The translations under genes and the position numbers were made by a program. From Eubacteriales Family XIII. Incertae Sedis bacterium (GTDB lineage: Bacteria > Bacillota > Clostridia > Peptostreptococcales > Anaerovoracaceae), in contig JAITMX010000012.1 in NCBI GenBank assembly GCA_031290775.1, positions 1 through 33,477 on the forward strand: 33,477 nt of DNA, written 5' to 3'. Every line of letters starts with the position of its first letter. Position 1 is the stretch's first letter. Below the pieces are notes generated by a model. That model was not told the DNA's origin, ran no database searches, and saw nothing but the letters and a program-made list of their open reading frames with translations. Below are positions 7,060 to 15,860 of this stretch, in pieces.

Positions 7060-8139
7060 TCAATCGATCAAAACGAGGCCCTTGATCTTGTCGTCCCGGC
7101 TCTCCTTCATATACTTGATGCCCTCTTCCGTTTGGCCGAGCGTGAACTTGTTTGTAATGATGGGCGACAAATCAACCTGCCCTGACGCGACCGCGTGGAA
7201 GACATTGTCCCACACGAGCGGCGCGAGCCACGCAAAGCGGATCGTGCGCTCGGACTGAATCGCGCCGAGCACATCGATCTTCAGGCGATCTTCCGGGGAC
7301 GGCAAGCCAAAATAGCAGATCGTCGAGCAAGGGCCCGTCACGCGCAGCGCGTCCTGGAGCGCGTCGATATTGCTCGTCGGCACGATGCAGCGCGGCGCAA
7401 GCTCCCCGCCGTTCCATTCGCGCACCTTCGCGGCCGTATCGCCCGAATAATATTTGGAATTTTTGTCGCGCACATTGATCGCGTGGTCGGCGCCGGTCGC
7501 GAGCGCCTTCTCGATGCCGTAGTCGCGCACGCCGACCGCGATGACCTTGCCGGCGCCCGAGGCTTTTGCGAGCTGCACCATCATGAGCCCGATGCCGCCG
7601 AGGCCATAGACGACGACGGCCTGCCCAAGCTTGATGTCGAGATCAAAAATCCCATGCGTCGCGCAGGCGAGCGGCTCGGACAGCGCCGCCGACTCAAAGC
7701 TGACCTCGTCCGGAATCCTGTACGCGTGCGTGAACTTGACCTTCACATACTCCGCAAAACACCCATTGACAGAAACGCCGATGACCTCGCTGTGCGAACA
7801 GACATTAAATTCGCCGCGCATACAGGCAGGGCAGGCGTTGCATTGCTGCACCGGGTTGATGGCGACGCGGTCGCCTTCTTTGAAAAGCCCCATCCTCTTC
7901 GGAATCGCGCCAACCTCGGCAATGACGCCGGAAGCCTCATGCCCCAAATACAGCGGCCCCTTGCCGTCCGGCGTGTCAAGCGGGCTGTGCCCATAATAAT
8001 AGCTGACGTCGGAACCGCAAATGCCGACCGCCTTGACGCGCACAAGCACCTCATTGTCCGCAATCCGCGGAATGGGATGCTCCTCGACCTTCATCACCAA
8101 AGGCTCATAAAAATTGACAGCTTTCATACAACCATCCAT
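7060..8139 (-). CDS. Zinc-dependent medium-chain dehydrogenase (sorbitol/L-idonate dehydrogenase-like)
   Basis: 359 residues. A strong AAGGAGGAGG lies eight bases before ATG 8139. Catalytic zinc residues are C41 (GICGSD) and H67-E68 (GHEA), with SEP near 155. Structural cysteines are 100, 103, 106 and 114; the Rossmann motif is GLGGIG (179-184). 'SYYYGHSPLDTPDGKGPLYLGHEASG' resembles sorbitol and L-idonate dehydrogenases that act on free polyols or sugar acids. It sits in the ABC-led operon after the cupin gene, so it probably oxidises or reduces an intermediate of the imported sugar. The kinase relic follows directly. Substrate unknown. Confidence 0.85.
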   Translation of the reverse strand: MDGCMKAVNFYEPLVMKVEEHPIPRIADNEVLVRVKAVGICGSDVSYYYGHSPLDTPDGKGPLYLGHEASGVIAEVGAIPKRMGLFKEGDRVAINPVQQCNACPACMRGEFNVCSHSEVIGVSVNGCFAEYVKVKFTHAYRIPDEVSFESAALSEPLACATHGIFDLDIKLGQAVVVYGLGGIGLMMVQLAKASGAGKVIAVGVRDYGIEKALATGADHAINVRDKNSKYYSGDTAAKVREWNGGELAPRCIVPTSNIDALQDALRVTGPCSTICYFGLPSPEDRLKIDVLGAIQSERTIRFAWLAPLVWDNVFHAVASGQVDLSPIITNKFTLGQTEEGIKYMKESRDDKIKGLVLID

Positions 8140-8178
8140 TGCACTTTCCCTCCTCCTTCAAAATAACCGCAACCAACC

Positions 8179-9372
8179 TCATTGCGGCATACCGCAGTCC
8201 GGCCCAAAATGCTTGAGCATCACCAACGGCTCCACAGGCGACTCGTTGCGAACAAGCACGCCGGCCTTCGCGCGCGCGCTGCCCACATAAAACTCGTCGC
8301 AGGTGAGCTGCCCATAGCGAATCAGCGTAGGGGACTCCATCGCAAACCCGCCGAAACGCCCATGCCCCTGCACGCAGAGGCAGCCATAGGCGGCCGCGTC
8401 GCGGATGATGGCCTCGGCGCCGGGCAGGAGCGTGAGCTCCTTCGCCGCCACATAGGGATTGCCGTAGCACACCCAATCCTGCGACCAACCCTCCCCGCCC
8501 TCGTCCCGCACAGGCGGGCGGAAAAAAACCTCGCGGTAATTGGGCAGCGTGTTGAGCTCCCAGTCCGCGACATCGAGGATCGCGTCGAGGTCGCGTTCCT
8601 TTCCGGGCGGCAGATAGCCGGACAGCCAGCCGTAGTCAAAGATCTCGCCGGAGCCGACGACATTTTCCCAAAGCGCCATCACGTCGCTGTTCCACTGCGG
8701 CTCGTAGGTGCAGAGCGAACCGGGCGCGTGCACGACGCCCGCCGGCGTGTACCAACCCGTGCCGAGCTCAACCTGAAAGGCGCGCGACAATTCAAGGATG
8801 CGCGTATTCTCCGTCTCGTGCTTCGCGAGCCGGGCCTTCACCTCTTCCTTTGTGACCGAAGGGTCAAACCCGAAAAACGTCGTGGGGCGCGTCCCGAGGT
8901 GGTTGTTGTACTGCTTCGGGAAAAAATAATGCTCATGCTTCGGCGTCACGCCGACCTTCGCGCAGGCTTCCGGCCCGTGGTGCACATGATGGAACAGCGG
9001 CTCATTGTAATCGTAAAACTTCGAGTACATCGGCCAAGTGCCGTATTTCCCATGCAATTCCTGCCCGTAAAGCTCCGGCCCGAGCGCGTCCACAAAATCC
9101 TTGAACAGGATCGTATGCGCCGAATCGCCGTCCACGTTCACGAAACTCATGCCCTCATACGGCTCCGCGCCCTCCGTCTCGACCCTTGTGACAGACGAAA
9201 ACCAGCGCTCCACAATCGCGCCGCGCTTCATCCCCATCGCGTAGTAATCGTCGGGGTGCAGGCGGATGCGCTTGCCGGGCCGGTTGAAGGGGCGCGGCAC
9301 CCACGTTGGCGCAAGGCTCAAAATCCCCCCGCCCGCCTCAAGTATTTGTTTCAATCGATCTGTATCTGCCAT
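8179..9372 (-). CDS. Cupin-type protein related to class I mannose-6-phosphate isomerase
   Basis: 397 residues; GGGG precedes ATG 9372 by six bases. The middle holds a cupin-like metal site: 'HHVHHGPEACAKVGVTPKHEHYFFP' (about 127-151), then 'GWYTPAGVVHAPGSLCTYEPQ' (about 209-229), which corresponds to the PAGxxHA segment of mannose-6-phosphate isomerases. The N-terminus ('PTWVPRPFNRPGKRIRLHPDDYY') and C-terminus add a second half-barrel. The expected role is aldose-ketose isomerisation or sugar binding in the cytosol, but it is divergent from ManA and the substrate is unknown. It lies between a TIM-barrel epimerase gene and a dehydrogenase gene in the same operon. Confidence 0.7.
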   Translation of the reverse strand: MADTDRLKQILEAGGGILSLAPTWVPRPFNRPGKRIRLHPDDYYAMGMKRGAIVERWFSSVTRVETEGAEPYEGMSFVNVDGDSAHTILFKDFVDALGPELYGQELHGKYGTWPMYSKFYDYNEPLFHHVHHGPEACAKVGVTPKHEHYFFPKQYNNHLGTRPTTFFGFDPSVTKEEVKARLAKHETENTRILELSRAFQVELGTGWYTPAGVVHAPGSLCTYEPQWNSDVMALWENVVGSGEIFDYGWLSGYLPPGKERDLDAILDVADWELNTLPNYREVFFRPPVRDEGGEGWSQDWVCYGNPYVAAKELTLLPGAEAIIRDAAAYGCLCVQGHGRFGGFAMESPTLIRYGQLTCDEFYVGSARAKAGVLVRNESPVEPLVMLKHFGPDCGMPQ

Positions 9373-9408
9373 CTTTTACCCCATTCCGGGCGAAACCCGG
9401 CGCTTCCG

Positions 9409-10293
9409 TCACGCAAACTTCTCATTGAACGCGTCGACAAACTTCTTGCAATCCGCCGTCGCCTCCCACGCGTCCGGGCACTCGCAAAGGTCGATCGCCC
9501 ACCAGTCGCCCGCATAGCCGGCATCGAGCAGCGCGGGGACGACCTCGTCGAAATTGAGGGCGCCCTGCCCAAACGGCGCGTGCGTGCTTGTGTTCTCGCC
9601 GTTCAGCGTGCCGTCGCTGTCGATGACGTGCACAAAGCCGATCTTGCCCTTCAGCAAGTCGATAAATTCGAGAATGCCGCCCGCAAGCACGTCCGGCTCG
9701 ATGTGGTTGGCGCCCTTCGCCGCCGACATATAGCCGTGACAGGTGTCAAACAAAATCGAAAAATTCGGCTCATCAACTTTTTCGTAGGTTTCGAGGATGT
9801 ACTTCGGCTCGTTGACGATGAAACCGGGCTCAAACTCCCAGACCACCTGCTGGCCGTGCCGCGCGGCGTATTTCGAGATGCGCTTGAAATTGTCCGCGAC
9901 CTTGGCGCGCGCCTGCCCATACGTCCAGCCCTCCGGCAGGACGGGCGGCGCGCCCGTGTCCACGCGTATCGTCTTCCAGCCCATTTTGCCCGCGAAGTCG
10001 CTGCTTTCCTCAAAAAGCCCGATCCACGCTTCCGTCTGCTTCAGCGAATCGACGCTCCATAGGTCAACCGCGTAATCCGCGACTTCGAGGCCGTTGTCCG
10101 AGAGCAGCTTTGCGAGCTCGGCCCTTTTTTCGTCCGTATCCCAGTCCTTCGGCGCCGCGTGCGGCGCAAAACCGCCCATGCTGATCCCGTCAAATTTGAG
10201 CTCGGAGAGCTTTTTCGACGCTTCGGGAAGCAGGATCGGCGTCTCGAGAAAGGCGTACGCCCAACTGCCGATGCTTACTTTTTTCTTTGCCAT
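9409..10293 (-). CDS. Sugar phosphate isomerase/epimerase (xylose-isomerase-like TIM barrel)
   Basis: About 294 residues. I start at ATG 10293 (AAAGGAGA seven bases upstream); the 68 extra residues of the track ORF are translated repeat DNA. Probable metal ligands are the Glu of 'VWEFEPGF', the Asp of 'LFDTCHGYM', the His of 'GFVHVIDSDG' and the Glu in 'IDLCECPDAWE', the usual E-D-H-E set of this family. It probably isomerises or epimerises a sugar derivative. It is separated from the upstream epimerase gene by a 167-bp hairpin repeat, which may reduce or separate its expression. One of four related TIM barrels in the operon. Confidence 0.85.
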   Translation of the reverse strand: MAKKKVSIGSWAYAFLETPILLPEASKKLSELKFDGISMGGFAPHAAPKDWDTDEKRAELAKLLSDNGLEVADYAVDLWSVDSLKQTEAWIGLFEESSDFAGKMGWKTIRVDTGAPPVLPEGWTYGQARAKVADNFKRISKYAARHGQQVVWEFEPGFIVNEPKYILETYEKVDEPNFSILFDTCHGYMSAAKGANHIEPDVLAGGILEFIDLLKGKIGFVHVIDSDGTLNGENTSTHAPFGQGALNFDEVVPALLDAGYAGDWWAIDLCECPDAWEATADCKKFVDAFNEKFA

Positions 10294-10322
10294 ACCATGT
10301 TCTCCTTTTCTCTTCGCCTGTA

Positions 10323-10489
10323 GTCGTAGAGTGCCACGCGCTAAAGCGCTGCACTCCTGACAGACGTCCTGCCACGGTAGAGTGCCACGCGGCAAAGCCG
10401 CTGCACTCCTCGATGTGCGAGGTACAACGGAGCTGAAGCTCCTGTACCTCTGCCAACGATTCGCTTCGCGAATCGGGTTAGGACTGTCA
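10323..10489. repeat. 167-bp modular hairpin element (repeat locus B)
   Basis: It runs from GTCGTAG (10323) to GGACTGTCA (10489), the same ends as the 87-bp insert at 18793-18879. Modules in order are GAGTGC-CAC-GCGCT/AGCGC-T-GCACTC (10329-10356), GAGTGC-CAC-GCGGC/GCCGC-T-GCACTC (10380-10408), GAGGTAC-AAC-GGAGCT/AGCTCC-T-GTACCTC (10419-10450) and CGATTCGC/GCGAATCG (10457-10475). Its last three bases are the TGA stop of the epimerase gene on the minus strand. It lies within the operon between two genes, so its RNA would fold in the message. No coding content. Confidence 0.75.
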
Positions 10490-11341
10490 TTCCGCAAAAA
10501 GCCCCTTCAAAAACGGCACCCCGTCCCGCGCGATCGCCTCGGGCGATTCGGAAAACGGCCGCCACACCGATGCCGCTTTCGCAATCTCGACGCAGTCCGG
10601 CGTGAAAGACTCGATGATGCAATAATCGTCATATCCGACATCCCGAATCGCGTCGCGGATCGAAGCCCAGTCCGTGTTGTCCTTGCCCGGCGTCCCGCGG
10701 TTGTTCGCGCTCGTATGAAAATCGTAGATACGGCACTCCGTGCCCGCGAGCCGGATCGCGGCCGGCACATTGTTTTCCTCGATGCCCATATGGAAGCTGT
10801 CCAGCAGGAAGCCGACATTGCCATAGCCGATGCGGTGGATGTAGTCAACGCCCTGCTCGACCGTGTTGATAAAGTCGGTTTCAAAGCGGTTGAGCGTTTC
10901 GATGGCAAACTTGATGCCCTTCTTCGCGCCATAGTCCGCGATGATCTTCATGTTTTCGACGCCGTACTTCCACTTGAGCCCGACCTCATCGGGCGTTTGC
11001 TGCCTCGCCTTGCCGACAGCCGAATAAATCGGCCCCGCGATGACTTCGGCGCCGATCGCCGCCGCAAAATCGACCATGTCCTTCGCGTACCGGATGCCGG
11101 AATCCCGGAAATCCGCCTCGTCCGCCGAGATGTCGCGCACCTCGTTGTGGATGCCCGTGACGGTCTTGATGAGCACGCCCGTGTCCTCGACGGCCTTGTT
11201 GATCGCGTCCGGGTCGAGCGTGGAAAAATCCTCCAACGCAAGCTCGAAAATGTCGCAGCCGTATTTTTTCGCGAGCCGGAGCAGGCGGTCGATCTCCGTG
11301 ACGGGAGACTGCCAGGCGAGTGAATTGATCCCGAATTTCAT
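10487..11341 (-). CDS. D-tagatose/D-psicose 3-epimerase family protein
   Basis: 284 residues; AGGAGGG lies seven bases before ATG 11341. 'IETLNRFETDFINT' (147-160), 'LLDSFHMGIEENN' (179-191) and 'GPIYSAVGK' match the ketose 3-epimerase family (P. cichorii D-tagatose 3-epimerase, Agrobacterium D-psicose 3-epimerase). The metal set E148, D181, H209, E244 is complete and nearly co-linear with E152, D185, H211, E246 of the Pseudomonas enzyme. It should epimerise C3 of a free ketose in the cytosol. The stop codon is supplied by the end of repeat locus B. It follows the Gfo/Idh/MocA gene by 12 bases. Confidence 0.88.
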   Translation of the reverse strand: MKFGINSLAWQSPVTEIDRLLRLAKKYGCDIFELALEDFSTLDPDAINKAVEDTGVLIKTVTGIHNEVRDISADEADFRDSGIRYAKDMVDFAAAIGAEVIAGPIYSAVGKARQQTPDEVGLKWKYGVENMKIIADYGAKKGIKFAIETLNRFETDFINTVEQGVDYIHRIGYGNVGFLLDSFHMGIEENNVPAAIRLAGTECRIYDFHTSANNRGTPGKDNTDWASIRDAIRDVGYDDYCIIESFTPDCVEIAKAASVWRPFSESPEAIARDGVPFLKGLFAE

Positions 11342-11353
11342 GCCGCTTCCCTC

Positions 11354-12508
11354 CTATTCTTCATCGAGCGCGACCCAGGCCGCGCCCGCCTCATGGCTGT
11401 CGACGCATTTGTTGAAAAACTCGACGCCGTCGATGCCCTGCTGTATCGTCGGATAGCCATAATCGTCTTCATTCACGGCCTTGCCGGCTTTCTTGTCGCG
11501 CACAGCCGCGGCAAAATCCGTGTAGATGTTTGCGAAAGCCTCGGTCAGCCCCTCCGGGTGGCCCGTCGGCACGCGCGCATACTTCGCCGCTTCGGGCGTC
11601 AGGTAGCCCGCGCCGCGCGAATATATCTGCGGCGGCTTCCCGCGCAGCGAAACCTTCAGATAGTTGTTTTCCTCCTGGACAAACTCGATTGTGCCCTTCT
11701 CGCCAAAGACGCGGATTTTCAGCGCGTTGTCAAAACCGATGGCGACTTGGCTCGTCCAGTACATCCCCGTCGCGCCGCCCTTGAATTTGATGAGCGCCTC
11801 GACATTGTTGTCAAGCACGCCGCCCTGCCCAAAGACGTCGAGATGGCAGGCGAGCTTGTCGATCTTGAGCCCGGTCACGTAGCCTACCCAGTTTTCGATA
11901 TGCGTCCCCAGATCCGCCACAGCCGCGCCCCTGCCCGAAAGCGCCGGGTCCGCGCGCCACGGCCTGTTGCCCTCCGTGATGGTTTCGAGCGTGTCAAGCA
12001 GCCAGTCCTGCGGGTACTCGCCCATGACCATGCGGATGTCGCCGATCGCGCCATTTCGGATGAGCTGGCGCGCCTCCCGCGCCATCACATGCCCCGTATA
12101 GGTGTAGGTGACGCAAAACAGGCAGCCGTGCCCCGCCGCGACGCGTTTCAGGTCGCGGCCTTCCTCCGCCGTGAAACACAGCGGCTTTTCGCAGACGACA
12201 TTGATGCCCTGCTCGAGAAAGAGCTTGGCCGCCGGATAGTGAAAGCGGTTGGGCGTCACGATATCGACCCAGTCGATTTTGTCCGCGCGCGCCCCTTCGG
12301 CCAAAGCCATCTCCTCAAAGGAGCCGTAAACCCGGTCTGGCGCCAGGCCCATTTCGGCGCCCGCCTTCGCGCGCGCCCCCTCCGGGATCACATCTGCCCA
12401 AGAGACGAGATCCGCCTCGTCATTCAGCCGGATCGCCGCGCGGTGCACGCCGCCGATGAAAGCGCCGGGGCCGCCGCCGACCATACCATATGTCAACTTG
12501 TCCGTCAT
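11354..12508 (-). CDS. Gfo/Idh/MocA-family NAD(P)-dependent oxidoreductase
   Basis: 384 residues; GGAGGGG lies five bases before the ATG. The N-terminal Rossmann fold carries 'GMVGGGPGAFIGGVHR' (8-23) and the family marker 'EKP' (107-109, VVCEKPLCFTA). The C-terminal sheet domain holds 'AVADLGTHIENWVGYVTG', placing the conserved His in the substrate pocket. Such enzymes oxidise or reduce a ring hydroxyl of inositols, glucosides or sugar derivatives. Neighbouring TIM-barrel isomerase genes on both sides (12 bases each) suggest that the oxidised sugar is the substrate of one of them. Confidence 0.9.
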   Translation of the reverse strand: MTDKLTYGMVGGGPGAFIGGVHRAAIRLNDEADLVSWADVIPEGARAKAGAEMGLAPDRVYGSFEEMALAEGARADKIDWVDIVTPNRFHYPAAKLFLEQGINVVCEKPLCFTAEEGRDLKRVAAGHGCLFCVTYTYTGHVMAREARQLIRNGAIGDIRMVMGEYPQDWLLDTLETITEGNRPWRADPALSGRGAAVADLGTHIENWVGYVTGLKIDKLACHLDVFGQGGVLDNNVEALIKFKGGATGMYWTSQVAIGFDNALKIRVFGEKGTIEFVQEENNYLKVSLRGKPPQIYSRGAGYLTPEAAKYARVPTGHPEGLTEAFANIYTDFAAAVRDKKAGKAVNEDDYGYPTIQQGIDGVEFFNKCVDSHEAGAAWVALDEE

Positions 12509-12519
12509 GATGGCCCCTC

Positions 12520-13509
12520 CTATTCGTTGCCCATCGCCGCGTCAAAGGCCACATCGGACGGCGCAAAATCGACCTTTTTCACAAAGGCCGCGGCCTCCGT
12601 CCCGCCATAGACGCGCTCCATGCCGCTGTCTTCCCATTCCACCGAAAGCGGGCCCGTGTAGCCGCCCGCGTTGAGCTCGCGTATGATCTCCTCGAAATTG
12701 ACGTCCCCGTGGCCGAGCGAACGAAAATTCCAGCCGCGTTTCGTGTCCCCAAACGTGAGGAAAGAGCCGAGGATGCCGGCCTTGCCGTCAAGCGTGACCG
12801 CCGCGTCCTTCATGTGGACGTGGTAAACGCGGTCTATGAAGTCGCGCAGGAAAATCGTCGGGCTGACGCCCTGCCAGATCAGATGGCTCGGGTCGTAATT
12901 GAGGCCAAGCGTCTTGCGCCCGCCAAATTCCTTCACCAGGCGCTGCCACGTATAGTAGTCAAACGCGATTTCGGTCGGGTGGACCTCGAGCGCAAACAGC
13001 ACGCCCGCCTTGTCAAATTCGTCAAAGATCGGCGACCACAGCTCGACGATTTTCGCGTAGCCCGCGTCTACGATCTCGTCTGTCGTCTGCGGGAAACTAT
13101 ACCAATAGGCCCAGATCGGCGAGCCGAGAAAGCCCGTGACCACGCTGACGCCGAGGTTTTTCGCGGCCCACGGGACGGCTTTCATCGTTTCGACCGCCCA
13201 CGCGCGGATTTCCTCCGGCTTGCCTGCGAGCGCGCTTGGCGCAAAGCCGTCGAGGCGGGGGTCCCAGTTGTCGCCGACGCACTGGCCGACCACATGCGCC
13301 GCGACCGCATAGGTTTTCAGCCCGTATTTGCCAAGCGTCGCCAAAATGCCGTCCGCGTAGGCCTTGTCCTGCGCCGCCCTCCTTGCGTCAAAATGCGCGC
13401 CCTCCATCAGCTCAAGGCCATCGTAGCCCATTTCCCTCGCGAGTTCGCAAAGCGGATCGAGGCCGAGATCGCCCCACTGCGCCGTCATAAGTGTTACAGG
13501 TCTTGCCAT
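12520..13509 (-). CDS. Sugar phosphate isomerase/epimerase (TIM barrel, often found with Gfo/Idh/MocA)
   Basis: 329 residues; AAAGGAG lies six bases before the ATG. Expected metal ligands are the Glu in 'FALEVHPTEIAFD', the Asp in 'LNYDPSHLIWQGV', the His in 'VYHVHMKDA' and the Glu in 'LSVEWEDSG'. The PSHLxWQG segment is typical of a subgroup usually encoded beside Gfo/Idh/MocA dehydrogenases, as here. The reaction is not known; isomerisation, epimerisation or lyase action on a keto-sugar are all precedented in this fold. Confidence 0.87.
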   Translation of the reverse strand: MARPVTLMTAQWGDLGLDPLCELAREMGYDGLELMEGAHFDARRAAQDKAYADGILATLGKYGLKTYAVAAHVVGQCVGDNWDPRLDGFAPSALAGKPEEIRAWAVETMKAVPWAAKNLGVSVVTGFLGSPIWAYWYSFPQTTDEIVDAGYAKIVELWSPIFDEFDKAGVLFALEVHPTEIAFDYYTWQRLVKEFGGRKTLGLNYDPSHLIWQGVSPTIFLRDFIDRVYHVHMKDAAVTLDGKAGILGSFLTFGDTKRGWNFRSLGHGDVNFEEIIRELNAGGYTGPLSVEWEDSGMERVYGGTEAAAFVKKVDFAPSDVAFDAAMGNE

Positions 13510-13531
13510 TTCAGGCTCCTTTCCGGCACGC

Positions 13532-14380
13532 TTACGCGTTCCATAGTTTTTCGATATAATCCGCGCTCTGCCGCAGCGTTTCGGGCGTGCCCGCGACTTC
13601 GAGCGTTGAATAATGTATTTTTTCGCTGTCTTTCAAGACTTCGATAACGCCGGCAATGTCGATCTTGCCGGTGCCGACCGGGATGGTCGAAAAGCCGCAG
13701 CCGTAGATCGTGCCGCGCTTCGGGACCCATTCCTCGCCGAGGTCTTTCCAATGGATGTGGTATATTTTGTCCTTATATGTCTTTGCAAGCTCGACCGGGT
13801 CGGTCCCGCCGAGCCAAGAGTTGCCTGTGTCCATGTTGACGCCGAGCGGTTTCGGGTTGCCGAGCAGCTCCATGACGTCGCCGATGCCTGTGATGCTGTC
13901 CGTGAGCGGCCCGTGCGGCTCAAAAATCACGTTGACGCCGTAGTCCTCCGCCATGCGGCAGGGCTGGTACAGTTTTTCGGCGCAGGTAAAGACGCACTGG
14001 TCGTAAGAAAGGCTTTTGGCCCAATCGCTCTTGGGGTAGGTTTCTGTCGTCACGACGTCGCGGATGCCGATGGCGGCCGCAAAGCGGATGGCCTGCATGA
14101 TTTCCCGCGTCTGAAATTCGCCCGGATGCGAGGCCTCAAGCAGCGCCGCGTGCGCGCTGACCGTCATGATCTCCATATCGTACTTTTCAAAGAGCCTTTT
14201 GATATCAAAGGGATTGCTGTCGAGGCTGATTGAAGCGGAAAGCCCCGCGGAAGCAAACATACTGCCGCCCGAATGGGTGTCGGTGATGTCCGCGCAGGAA
14301 AAGCCCGCCTCTTTCGCAAGTTTCAGATTGTGCTCAACGCTTGTGTAGGGCTCAAGCGCGAGGAATACGCCGATTTTCAT
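13532..14380 (-). CDS. Sugar phosphate isomerase/epimerase (TIM barrel)
   Basis: 282 residues; GGGAGG lies six bases before ATG 14380. Metal ligands are the Glu of 'VIFEPHGPL', the Asp of 'GVNMDTGNSW', the His of 'IYHIHWKDLG' and the Glu of 'STLEVAGTP'. The core HIHWKD is shared with the Gfo-linked sugar isomerase/epimerase group. First enzyme gene after the binding-protein gene, separated from it by a strong hairpin that may lower its expression relative to the transporter gene. Substrate unknown. Confidence 0.87.
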   Translation of the reverse strand: MKIGVFLALEPYTSVEHNLKLAKEAGFSCADITDTHSGGSMFASAGLSASISLDSNPFDIKRLFEKYDMEIMTVSAHAALLEASHPGEFQTREIMQAIRFAAAIGIRDVVTTETYPKSDWAKSLSYDQCVFTCAEKLYQPCRMAEDYGVNVIFEPHGPLTDSITGIGDVMELLGNPKPLGVNMDTGNSWLGGTDPVELAKTYKDKIYHIHWKDLGEEWVPKRGTIYGCGFSTIPVGTGKIDIAGVIEVLKDSEKIHYSTLEVAGTPETLRQSADYIEKLWNA

Positions 14381-14414
14381 GTTCTGCCTCCCAAATCAAA
14401 TATTCAGTTGACGC

Positions 14415-14443
14415 GGGGAGGCCGCAGCAAGCGCAGCCTCCCC
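14415..14443 (-). terminator. GC-rich hairpin after the binding-protein gene
   Basis: GGGGAGGC (14415-14422) pairs with GCCTCCCC (14436-14443) across a 13-base loop. No T-run follows on the minus strand, so it is more likely an mRNA-stabilising or attenuating hairpin than a full terminator. Such hairpins after binding-protein genes commonly give that gene more message than the genes downstream. Confidence 0.45.
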
Positions 14444-14519
14444 TTGCGGTTAGATATGGCTTAAATACAGACCGGCTTTTGGATTTTGCGCAATTTTGCA
14501 ATTGTGCGGCGCCGATCCA

Positions 14520-15752
14520 TCAATAACCCGGGATTTCGAGGAACTTCGGGTCATTGATATCATAGACGATGCTGCCGTTGTTGCAGCCTTCGACAAAGGC
14601 GTTGATGTCCGTCTCCGGGACGAGGCTGGGCTCAAGCTCCGCGATCGTATCCTTCGTGTAGCCTGTCAGGTACGGATGCACATGCGCTTTGGCGACGGAA
14701 CCGGTCGCGAAATACTCTTTCACCATTTGATAAAGCAGCGCGCCTTCCATGCAGGAGCTCTGGTTGACGTCCATCGAAAGCACGCCGTCCTTCGTCCACT
14801 GCCAGCTGACCTCGCGGCCATTCATGCTGCCGAGCCAATAATCGTCCGTAGACAGGCCCTGCTCCTTCATCGCGTTGATCGCGCCTTCGGTCATCGGGTT
14901 GTTCTGGACATAAGCGCCGTCCCAACCGTCTTTGCCGAGCGCGGAAATCGCGTCGAGCATCACTTTCTGCGCCGGCTCTGTCATCCAGTTGCCGGATGCC
15001 CACTGCACGACGACGACGTCCGGATTGCCCTTGATGTCGGATGCCGGCGGCTTCAGCGTCGCGACGTCTTCCGCCGTCCACGCAGCGCCGTCCGCCTTTT
15101 CGCCGAGGCTCTTGCCGGCCTCTTCATAGGCTTTCAGGAAGCCGAGCGACTGCGCGGACGCGGAGCCCTGCCCGAGCACGCCTTCGATAATGATGGCGTT
15201 TTTCACGCCGTTCGCAAGCGCGTCCTGGCCGGCAAGGCGGCCGCCCTGCTCAAAGTCATAGTTTGTGCTGCCTGTGGAATCCTTTGCGTTCGCCGCCTCG
15301 GCGAAATTGTGCGCGGCGCCGAAGTACGGGATATTGGCCGCTTTCGCTTTTTCGATGCACTCGCTCGTCGTGTTCGGATTGTTCTGGATCACGATGATGG
15401 CGTCGTAGCCCGCGGTGATAAAGTCTTCGACCGCTTTCAGCTGCTCGTCCGCCGTGCTCTGGCCGACCTTGTAATCGACGACCCAGTCGCATTCCGGGTC
15501 TTGGTTCGCAAGCGCCTGCAATGCGTCGTTCATGTCGGCATAGTAGGAGTCGGCCGCGTCGGCGTAGAAACCGATCGTCTTCGTCACTACATCCCCTGCT
15601 GGCGGCGCCTCTGCGGGCGCCGTGCTGCCGCTGTCCGCCGGCGGCGTGGTCGGCGGCGCGCTTGTCGAGCCGCACCCGACCGCAAAAACAAGTACCATGG
15701 CGATCGCGAGGATCAGCACCAGCGCTTTGCTCTTCTTCATCTGTCTCATCAT
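14520..15752 (-). CDS. Sugar ABC transporter substrate-binding lipoprotein (RbsB-like)
   Basis: 410 residues; GGAGGAG lies just before tandem ATGs (15752 and 15749). Residues 1-26 are a lipoprotein signal (MKKSK, hydrophobic run, 'VFAVGC'), giving lipidated Cys27. A Thr/Ser/Pro/Ala linker follows (about 28-55). The mature part is a periplasmic-binding-protein type 1 domain starting 'TKTIGFYADAADSYYADM', with 'GYDAIIVIQNNPN' and 'GVLGQGSASAQSLGF' as in ribose/galactose-type binding proteins. In a Gram-positive it would sit on the outer membrane face and hand its sugar or polyol to the permease encoded upstream. Confidence 0.92.
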   Translation of the reverse strand: MMRQMKKSKALVLILAIAMVLVFAVGCGSTSAPPTTPPADSGSTAPAEAPPAGDVVTKTIGFYADAADSYYADMNDALQALANQDPECDWVVDYKVGQSTADEQLKAVEDFITAGYDAIIVIQNNPNTTSECIEKAKAANIPYFGAAHNFAEAANAKDSTGSTNYDFEQGGRLAGQDALANGVKNAIIIEGVLGQGSASAQSLGFLKAYEEAGKSLGEKADGAAWTAEDVATLKPPASDIKGNPDVVVVQWASGNWMTEPAQKVMLDAISALGKDGWDGAYVQNNPMTEGAINAMKEQGLSTDDYWLGSMNGREVSWQWTKDGVLSMDVNQSSCMEGALLYQMVKEYFATGSVAKAHVHPYLTGYTKDTIAELEPSLVPETDINAFVEGCNNGSIVYDINDPKFLEIPGY

Positions 15753-15793
15753 TTACTCCTCCTTCGTTTGTATCAATAGTTAAATTCTGCTTT

Positions 15794-15840
15794 GATAACG
15801 GATAACTGCAAGATATAACGGATAACTGCAAGATATAACG
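15794..15840. repeat. Two and a third tandem copies of a 20-bp repeat
   Basis: GATAACTGCAAGATATAACG is repeated exactly at 15801-15820 and 15821-15840, preceded by the partial copy GATAACG (15794-15800). It lies about 42 bases before the start of the binding-protein gene. It could be a regulator site or a simple slippage product. Confidence 0.6.
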
Positions 15841-15860
15841 GTCTGTATTGTTAAAGCAAG

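Noticed and set aside
6878-7063. N-terminal extension of the aldolase ORF
   Set aside because: The Arg-rich peptide is an out-of-frame reading of the kinase relic; ATG 6877 has its own ribosome site.
8182-10062. 626-codon plus-strand ORF
   Set aside because: It is antisense to the cupin and epimerase genes, which have clear motifs and ribosome sites. High GC leaves few stops in the opposite frames. The Arg/His/Asp-rich product looks like shadow translation. The same applies to 1777-3090, 14496-15779, 16945-18333, 19071-20246, 22074-23645, 25022-26089, 26220-27428, 27560-28870 and 30383-31831.
10294-10497. N-terminal extension of the epimerase ORF
   Set aside because: The 68 residues are translated repeat DNA; ATG 10293 has a good ribosome site and begins the normal fold.
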